Made by a program: the position numbers and the translations under genes
The notes under the pieces: model-generated
Databases searched by the model: none
What the model was told of the DNA's origin: nothing
The model's input: only the letters and a program-made list of their open reading frames with translations
Assembly: GCA_964572365.1 (NCBI GenBank)
Contig: CAZNFK010000030.1
Span: 1 to 23,859 of the forward strand
DNA length: 23,859 bases
Origin: Salinimicrobium sp964572365
Lineage (GTDB): Bacteria; Bacteroidota; Bacteroidia; Flavobacteriales; Flavobacteriaceae
Direction: 5' to 3'
Part shown: one piece after another, positions 21,376 to 23,859 of the stretch
How positions within the stretch are numbered: position 1 is the first letter of the stretch
Layout of the letters: the number at the start of each line of letters is the position of its first letter

Positions 21376-23252
21376 GAGTTGATCATTTGTGAAAGGGGGA
21401 TACCCTCCCGGATTTTACGTAATTTATTATTGGTTTCTTCACTATTTAGATATCTTGGTATCAAATTATTGGGTTTAAGAACCCGGCGTTCCCTGAGTTC
21501 CGTGATAATTGGCATGTGTTCCAGTGCAAATTTACCGGTGAGAAGGGGAGCTAATTCTCCTCCCTCTTTAAGGTGATCTTTTAATTGCAGAAGCCCTTTA
21601 AGATAGGAAATGTCTTTTGTGAAACCGCCACCCTGCATGATGCGGGAGGTGATATTGAACGAACGCTGAGGAGAAAAGCCGTAATCTTCATGTAAAAGCC
21701 TGAAAATATCCTGGAATTCGGCCCCGTGCATCCTCGCCGATGCCGCGACCACTCTTCCCGCCAGGGTTCTCATCCGGTTTCCGGTGAGGCCTCCCACAAG
21801 GTATTCTGATAATACCGCCAGGCCTTCCTGCAGAGTATCATAATCTGTTAACCCTATAGACAGCAGGTTCAAAGGCTGTTGCTTTCCATTGTAATAAGTA
21901 AGCACATGGGTTCCAATTTCATGCTGTACCAGCGCTTTGGTCTCTTCGGAATTGAGCTTGTAATCACTGGGGATATATAATTCTCCCTGAGATACCATTA
22001 GAATGTTCACATCTTCCCGAACATGCACCTTACTTGAAAAATTCTTATCCTGGGTCCTGAAATAGTCAAATTCTGATTCTGCCAGGAATTTAAAGTCATC
22101 GGCTTTCATGATACTCCCTGCTTCCTTTTGACCGTTTTCCTCCACTTCTCTCAGTAGGGTTTCAGCCTCTTTTTGCAGCTCCTTATCAATGTCGCCGTAG
22201 AGCATCATACTGTTGTAGAAAAAATCTTTTGAACCTCTTCCGGTCAACATGCTTATCTGTAGATCCAGTTCCTCCCGTTTTTCCCTAAAGATGTAGGAGA
22301 GGGCAGGATCATCAATTTCTTCCATCTTGAGGTTGTATAACCTGCGTTTCAGCACATCGGGATCAACCGGTAAAAGGCGGTAATGGTAATTGAGGACCTT
22401 TTCATATTTCGACTCGAAAAAGGTATTTTTGATCTGCCTAATGTTGGCAGGTGACACCAGCCACAGGAACTGATATGAGGTTTCGATGTTTGCCAGCTGC
22501 CTGTCTATCTCCAAGACTTTCTTCTGAAGGCTTTTTTGACCTAGGGCGCGGTAGCTTTTTACTCCGCTCGAGGTCTGTATACGAATGAACTCGAATATGG
22601 TCTTGTGCAAGGCCAGGACCAGGTCATCTTTAAAACTTCTGAAGAATACAGGATATTCCTCTCCTTCACGATTCCTGTAAACAGGTGGTACTTCTAGGCC
22701 AATAAGCAGACATCCCGCATCTTTTAATTTTGATATTTCAAGCAAAGGACGTTCCCCTGCAGGGTGACGATCTTCTGTATCTTCTATTTTTGCAGGATTC
22801 AGGTTAAGGACCTGATAGTTCTGGTTTAGAAGGTCCAGTTCCTTTTTCAGGACTTTTAACGTGGCAGGCAATTTATCTGCCGGACCTTTTATTTTAAATT
22901 CATTGCTTTCCCGGTCGCCAGAAAACAGCTCAAGCAGTAAAAAAGACTTGAATTTTGAAGACATTGCTTCGGACAGACAATAGATAAGTCTTTGATACCC
23001 TTCCCATTCCTGGTCTCCAATAATAAGAAAAGAGGCCTCGCTTAATACAAACCTCACGGTTGCACGATCCTCATCCTTTTCCTGGTCCTTGACCCGGTAC
23101 ACCACCAGGTAGGGCAGTTCATCACTCATATGCAAATACCCGCCACCGGGAAGGTGCTGTTCTAATTCACACTCTTCCTGTAATTTTTCTATCATTTTCT
23201 GGATGGAGGCTTCGCCTAAAGGTTGCAATTCATTAGATGTGCTGACTTCCAT
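21372..23252 (-). CDS. DUF1704 metallopeptidase (QEGLA motif, MATCAP-like)
   Basis: 626-residue predicted metallopeptidase of the DUF1704 group, sometimes named flavohemoglobin expression-modulating QEGLA motif protein (TIGR02421). The N-terminal 250 residues form a separate alpha/beta region (LPYLVVYRVKD, RATVRFVLSEASFLI, CLLIGLEVPPVYRNREGEEY) resembling an N-formylglutamate-amidohydrolase- or ligand-binding-like part. The catalytic domain has the zinc-binding HEIGTH (444-449, an HExxxH motif) and the third ligand Glu476 in the QEGLA motif (TLQEGLAVLSEYL). The human relative MATCAP removes the C-terminal tyrosine of tubulin; a carboxypeptidase activity here is inference. First gene of the minus-strand operon, ATG at 23252, overlapping the ATP-grasp gene by four bases. 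No strong promoter box seen upstream. Confidence 0.87.
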   Translation of the reverse strand: MEVSTSNELQPLGEASIQKMIEKLQEECELEQHLPGGGYLHMSDELPYLVVYRVKDQEKDEDRATVRFVLSEASFLIIGDQEWEGYQRLIYCLSEAMSSKFKSFLLLELFSGDRESNEFKIKGPADKLPATLKVLKKELDLLNQNYQVLNLNPAKIEDTEDRHPAGERPLLEISKLKDAGCLLIGLEVPPVYRNREGEEYPVFFRSFKDDLVLALHKTIFEFIRIQTSSGVKSYRALGQKSLQKKVLEIDRQLANIETSYQFLWLVSPANIRQIKNTFFESKYEKVLNYHYRLLPVDPDVLKRRLYNLKMEEIDDPALSYIFREKREELDLQISMLTGRGSKDFFYNSMMLYGDIDKELQKEAETLLREVEENGQKEAGSIMKADDFKFLAESEFDYFRTQDKNFSSKVHVREDVNILMVSQGELYIPSDYKLNSEETKALVQHEIGTHVLTYYNGKQQPLNLLSIGLTDYDTLQEGLAVLSEYLVGGLTGNRMRTLAGRVVAASARMHGAEFQDIFRLLHEDYGFSPQRSFNITSRIMQGGGFTKDISYLKGLLQLKDHLKEGGELAPLLTGKFALEHMPIITELRERRVLKPNNLIPRYLNSEETNNKLRKIREGIPLSQMINS

Positions 23253-23600
23253 AAAAAGATATAAGTTTTTGGATTGGCAACCCCCGTATAAAGGTGGGTT
23301 TTTACTGCCAAAAGGTATTTAAGTAAATGTAAAGGATTATTATTTTTTCAGGCAATTAGCTTCAAGGTCTTAGGCTAATATTAGCAATACTTTAATAGTA
23401 CTTTTAGAAAAGTAAAATAACCGCAACATAAGATGAAATCACTCTATTTTATTAAAACCCGTTTGACATCAAATGTGGATGGAATAAAAAAAATGCTACT
23501 CTATTTCCCTGGAAAATATCCGGTTAGAAAAGGGGCGGGAATAAAATGTTTTTTTTACTTGTGTTTTTTGAAAAGCTCACTATATTTGCACCGCTTTAAT
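23253..23600. other. Intergenic region between the DUF1704 gene and tRNA-Arg
   Basis: About 350 AT-rich bases. The only clear element is the tRNA promoter at its right end. A weak stem AACCCCC/GTGGGTT (23279-23300) followed by T5 lies just upstream of the minus-strand gene, and TACATTTA (minus strand, near 23325) is a poor -7 candidate for it. No credible small gene is seen; the frame opened at 23433 ends inside the tRNA. Confidence 0.6.
23559..23588 (+). promoter_or_regulatory. tRNA-Arg promoter (Bacteroidota consensus)
   Basis: TTG (23559-23561), 19-base spacer, then TATATTTG (23581-23588): an exact match to TTG-N19-TAnnTTTG of the Bacteroidota housekeeping sigma factor. Transcription would start near 23594-23596, a few bases before the tRNA at 23601. 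This is the best promoter in the window. Confidence 0.85.
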
Positions 23601-23674
23601 GGTCGCGTAGCTCAGCTGGATAGAGCATCTGCCTTCTAAGCAGACGGTCACAGGTTCGAATCCTGTCGCGATCA
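23601..23674 (+). tRNA. tRNA-Arg (anticodon UCU)
   Basis: A complete 74-base cloverleaf. The acceptor stem GGTCGCG pairs with CGCGATC (one G-T wobble), the D arm is GCTCAGCTGGATAGAGC, the anticodon stem TCTGC/GCAGA encloses the loop CTTCTAA with anticodon TCT at 23635-23637 (reads AGA, arginine), and the T arm ACAGG-TTCGAAT-CCTGT is canonical. The discriminator is A at 23674. CCA is not encoded (the next bases are CAGG), so it is added by nucleotidyltransferase. Own promoter and terminator make it an independent unit. Confidence 0.96.
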
Positions 23675-23678
23675 CAGG

Positions 23679-23705
23679 AACCCCTCAATTTAGAGGGGTT
23701 TTTTG
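23679..23705 (+). terminator. Intrinsic terminator of tRNA-Arg
   Basis: AACCCCTC (23679-23686) and GAGGGGTT (23693-23700) form an 8-bp stem with a six-base loop, followed by a T-run. It ends the tRNA transcript four bases after the mature 3' end. Confidence 0.9.
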
Positions 23706-23726
23706 TTTTCTATAATCTCTACTTCA

Positions 23727-23859
23727 ATGAGCTTTTTGTTATATATTCTATATTCCCAATCACTGGATATGTATTATGTTGGACATACAGGTGACGTTCT
23801 TTCCGAAAGACTTAAAAAGCATCTTTCCGACCACAAAGGTTTTACGGCCAAGGCGAAAG
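23727..23859 (+). CDS. GIY-YIG nuclease domain protein (3' end cut by window edge)
   Basis: 44 codons from the ATG at 23727 are visible. The sequence MSFLLYILYSQSLDMYYVGHT shows the GIY-YIG pattern (LYI...YYVG), followed by LSERLKKHLSDHKGF, which contains the conserved Arg after the second strand and the basic helix. Small stand-alone GIY-YIG proteins of about 85-100 residues are common in Flavobacteriaceae, annotated as putative endonucleases; their role is mostly unknown. It begins 22 bases after the tRNA terminator, so it needs its own promoter or read-through. The tail and the catalytic Glu lie beyond the window. Confidence 0.85.
   Translation, partial: MSFLLYILYSQSLDMYYVGHTGDVLSERLKKHLSDHKGFTAKAK

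Noticed and set aside
23279..23300. Hairpin AACCCCC/GTGGGTT followed by T5 as a terminator
   Set aside because: The stem has a mismatch, and no plus-strand gene lies upstream for it to terminate.
23433..23639. 68-codon plus-strand reading frame ending in GRVAQLDRASAF
   Set aside because: The ending is the well-known false translation of a tRNA gene; the frame runs through the tRNA promoter and into the tRNA.
1..23859. CRISPR arrays, insertion sequences, phage genes
   Set aside because: No regularly spaced repeats, transposase motifs, terminal inverted repeats or phage structural genes were seen on either strand.

Overview
The window looks like an ordinary piece of chromosome from a Bacteroidota bacterium, most likely a Flavobacteriaceae (marine Gramella/Salegentibacter-like). 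The reasons are the protein sequence style (a stand-alone proline dehydrogenase, a flavobacterial TruA paralogue, short SSC/VSC-type lipoboxes), weak or absent Shine-Dalgarno sequences, and promoter boxes of the Bacteroidota type (TAnnTTTG), one of which sits perfectly in front of the tRNA gene. Genus cannot be decided from sequence alone. Two runs of exactly 100 N (4752-4851 and 21232-21331) are scaffold joins of unknown true length, and both fall inside genes.

Layout. 1-4017: aroB (minus, cut by the window edge), then a plus-strand proline dehydrogenase/acyltransferase pair, a bidirectional terminator, and a convergent baeRF-family (release-factor-like) gene. 4191-5771: on the minus strand, an AI-2E-family permease and a DUF1853 gene, each truncated by the first gap; the apparent single 526-residue reading frame is an artefact. 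5945-10490: housekeeping genes in alternating orientation: a TruA-family pseudouridine synthase, RecQ helicase, a CorA metal channel and a hemerythrin-domain protein.

10687-17707 is the most distinctive part: seven tightly packed plus-strand genes (junctions between an 18-base gap and a 4-base overlap) encoding a luciferase-like flavin oxidoreductase, a trehalose-synthase-like GH13 enzyme, a GH13 alpha-glucosidase, an Anabaena-sensory-rhodopsin-transducer-like (ASRT) protein, an FAD-linked sugar-lactone oxidase, a second divergent ASRT protein, and an EamA transporter. No rhodopsin is present. The set reads as a sugar conversion/oxidation pathway with two small-molecule-binding ASRT subunits.

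17851-19721 carries two lipoproteins of unknown function, ending in a bidirectional terminator. 19798-23252 is a minus-strand operon: a DUF1704 HExxxH metallopeptidase (relative of the eukaryotic tubulin carboxypeptidase MATCAP), a GshB-like ATP-grasp ligase (interrupted by the second gap) and an AstE/aspartoacylase-type zinc hydrolase. One ligase and two hydrolases together suggest reversible amino-acid or peptide conjugation. The window closes with tRNA-Arg(UCU), with its own promoter and terminator, and the start of a GIY-YIG nuclease gene.
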